From assembly GCA_948467735.1 (NCBI GenBank), contig CAOKFN010000025.1:1-64000 (forward strand): DNA of 64,000 nucleotides, in the 5' to 3' direction. The DNA is from an uncultured bacterium. Lineage in GTDB: Bacteria > Bacillota > Clostridia > Lachnospirales > Lachnospiraceae. This document shows, one piece after another, positions 62,673-64,000 of the stretch. A model generated the notes under the pieces. It saw only the letters and a program-made list of their open reading frames with translations. It was not told the origin of the DNA and ran no database searches. Position numbers and translations under genes: made by a program. Position 1 is the stretch's first letter. The number at the start of each line of letters is the position of its first letter.

Positions 62673-63713
62673 ATGGATACAATCATATTTATTCGTAAAA
62701 GAAGAGGGATAGAAGAACCCCGGACAGAAGCCGTTGGAATGAGAAGCCATCTGCTGCTGCGGGTTACGCTGGATGTGGGAGCGGAAGAGTGGTTTGGGAT
62801 AAAGCTGGTTCAGGAGGCCAAACCGTCCGATCCGGCGGCACGCAGGGGAGAGGAAGTACGGCATGAAGGACAGCCGGACGTCCGGCCGAAAAAGAGGTTT
62901 CGTCCGCTGCAGGCATTACGCAGGCTGTGCGGAAAGTCACCGACGAGAAAAGAGCGCAGGGAAGCGGAAGAAAGGGAGAGGCAGCGTCTGTGGGAGGAGG
63001 GACAGGAACGGCTCCGCAAAGTGGAATCCGCGATTGGAAAGCTCACCAAAGAAATACAGGAACTGGCAGGTACGGCGGAAAACTGCTTCTGCGTATATGA
63101 GGACAATGTGAAAAAAGCGCTTTTGGGCAAAGCCGCCGAGGGCGGGCAGGACGGCGTGAAAGAGATTCTGCCCGCTTTGTGGAGGCAGTATTTTCAGGTG
63201 GAAGAATTTCATGATTATTTCGGACAGCTCTGGGTGGAGGAGCTTCTCCCCAAGGCCATTCTTCCGCATTTTATGATTCTTGGCGCCGCGCCCTGCCTGC
63301 CTGCGCTGATAGAAAAATATGCCCATAAAATGAAAAGCCTGCGATGGATTCTGCCGGAAGCGGAATGCAGTCAGGAACTTATGGATTTTGTAGAAGATTT
63401 TTATACGGAATACGGGCTTGCCGTCGCGCTGCAGCCCATGCCGCCGGACCAGAGAAGAATACAGGCCGCATGTGAAGAACCCTGTAATATTCTTGACTTT
63501 ACCCGGGAGACACAGATAGCGGTCTGGGACATTGCAAAGGGCAGCATCTGGCTGGATATGCTGTCCATGGAGGAGAAACGAAGGCGGATTGTGGCGCGCT
63601 GCACAGGGATATTGTATTATTCGCTGAAAGAAAAGTGGAATCAGGCACAGAAAAAAGCGCCGTATGTGCCGCCGCAGGCCGCGGAAGATAAGTTTCCTTA
63701 TAGGGGAGAATGA
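62673..63713 (+). CDS. Conserved-looking protein of unknown function
   Basis: 346 residues, soluble. Residues 75-135 are a highly charged helix, probably a coiled coil (ERREAEERERQRLWEEG); residues 165-340 form an alpha/beta region with HFMILGAAPCLPALIEKYAH, WILPEAECSQELMDFVEDFY, and ILDFTRETQIAVWDIAKGSI. I recognise no family. It starts 18 bp after dusB, so co-transcription is likely. The ATG has no clear ribosome-binding site; a later ATG near 62739 is possible. Confidence 0.7.
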   Translation: MDTIIFIRKRRGIEEPRTEAVGMRSHLLLRVTLDVGAEEWFGIKLVQEAKPSDPAARRGEEVRHEGQPDVRPKKRFRPLQALRRLCGKSPTRKERREAEERERQRLWEEGQERLRKVESAIGKLTKEIQELAGTAENCFCVYEDNVKKALLGKAAEGGQDGVKEILPALWRQYFQVEEFHDYFGQLWVEELLPKAILPHFMILGAAPCLPALIEKYAHKMKSLRWILPEAECSQELMDFVEDFYTEYGLAVALQPMPPDQRRIQAACEEPCNILDFTRETQIAVWDIAKGSIWLDMLSMEEKRRRIVARCTGILYYSLKEKWNQAQKKAPYVPPQAAEDKFPYRGE

Positions 63714-63774
63714 ACTCTTATACAGGAAAATAAGTTTCCCGTCACAGGAAAATAACATTCCTTTCACTATTGCC

Positions 63775-63803
63775 TTGACAGGGATTAAAAAAGTGGTATA
63801 ATA
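63775..63803 (+). promoter_or_regulatory. Consensus sigma-A promoter near the window end
   Basis: TTGACA (63775-63780), 17-nt spacer, TATAAT (63798-63803). It drives a leader of at least 190 nt that leaves the window. Confidence 0.88.
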
Positions 63804-63839
63804 CGGGGTAATCCAAACGAAACAGCCAGATTGTATTTT

Positions 63840-64000
63840 CGCTGCCGTCTGCGGGCGTGTCCTCCGCATTGCAGAACGGCAGCGATTCCAATGCGGCAGG
63901 ATGGAAAGCGATTCAATGCGGTCGGACGAAAAATCATCCAATACGGCGAGGTTGAAAGCTTTCAATGCAGCGAGACGATAGCCGTCCAATGCAGCTATGT
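63840..64000 (+). other. Structured leader with degenerate 25-nt repeats
   Basis: CGCTGCCGT (63840-63848) pairs with ACGGCAGCG (63876-63884). It is followed by four or more units of about 24-26 nt, each beginning CCAATGCGGC or close to it (63888, 63914, 63939, 63964) and ending in a short GGA/TCC or GAAAGC/GCTTTC dyad. The element continues beyond the window. It could be an untranslated leader, a small RNA, or a repeat array. Confidence 0.5.

Noticed and set aside
63888..64000. CRISPR array at the window end
   Set aside because: Units of about 25 nt are degenerate and contiguous, with no unique spacers between constant repeats.

Overview
The window looks like chromosome from a Gram-positive Clostridia of the Lachnospiraceae type. 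The pointers are the gene set and order (a FASII cluster with fabK and a fused accD-accA gene, a catabolic-type ornithine carbamoyltransferase next to birA, coaX and dusB), a SAM-I riboswitch in front of metK, Shine-Dalgarno sites close to AGGAGG, and sigma-A promoters that are often near-perfect TTGACA-17-TATAAT. I saw no rRNA, tRNA, CRISPR array, complete insertion sequence or prophage. The assignment is inference; no database was searched.

Layout. 1-13.8 kb: a GntP-type sugar-acid permease, a double hemerythrin, a membrane-anchored leucine-rich-repeat protein, a DUF2264 protein, a soluble CZB-type chemoreceptor, a GH28-like beta-helix protein and a PAS-GGDEF-EAL protein. 13.8-23.4 kb: fatty-acid synthesis cluster acpP-fabK-fabD-fabG-fabF-fabZ-accDA-fabH plus a MarR-family regulator, with FabT-like operators at the acpP promoter. 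accB and accC are absent. 23.5-29.5 kb: cardiolipin synthase, an ABC exporter, a small unknown gene and a membrane chemoreceptor. 29.7-34.0 kb: an ECF sigma factor with its membrane partner, a KdpDE-like two-component pair and an RNA methyltransferase. 34.4-43.7 kb: a hendecad-repeat coiled-coil membrane protein, a flavin reductase, two polytopic envelope proteins, a LysM/M23 peptidase, murA and an Rpn-like nuclease. 43.8-47 kb: SAM riboswitch, metK, an acyltransferase-like membrane protein and the decayed end of an ABC-F gene. 47-57.9 kb: dnaE, pfkA, an rRNA methyltransferase, proC, an unknown gene, an SH3/SleB cell-wall hydrolase and an NfeD-SPFH pair. 58-63.7 kb: ornithine carbamoyltransferase with an extra C-terminal region, birA, a DUF6145-like gene, coaX, dusB and an unknown gene.

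The fab cluster supplies acyl chains that Cls uses for membrane lipid. BirA would biotinylate the BCCP that AccDA needs but that is not encoded here. MurA, M23, SleB and the ligase-like and DUF6056-like proteins serve the envelope. Two chemoreceptors, a c-di-GMP phosphodiesterase candidate and a hemerythrin handle sensing.

The most striking non-coding signal is a family of long imperfect hairpins (about 117-145 bp). They lie between genes and are always oriented with transcription. Where the next gene is visible (fabF, pfkA, proC) they end at its ribosome-binding site. Short tandem repeats are also unusually common, both between genes and in frame (LRR linker, FabH loop, hendecad protein), and three consecutive fab spacers share an 18-nt palindrome.
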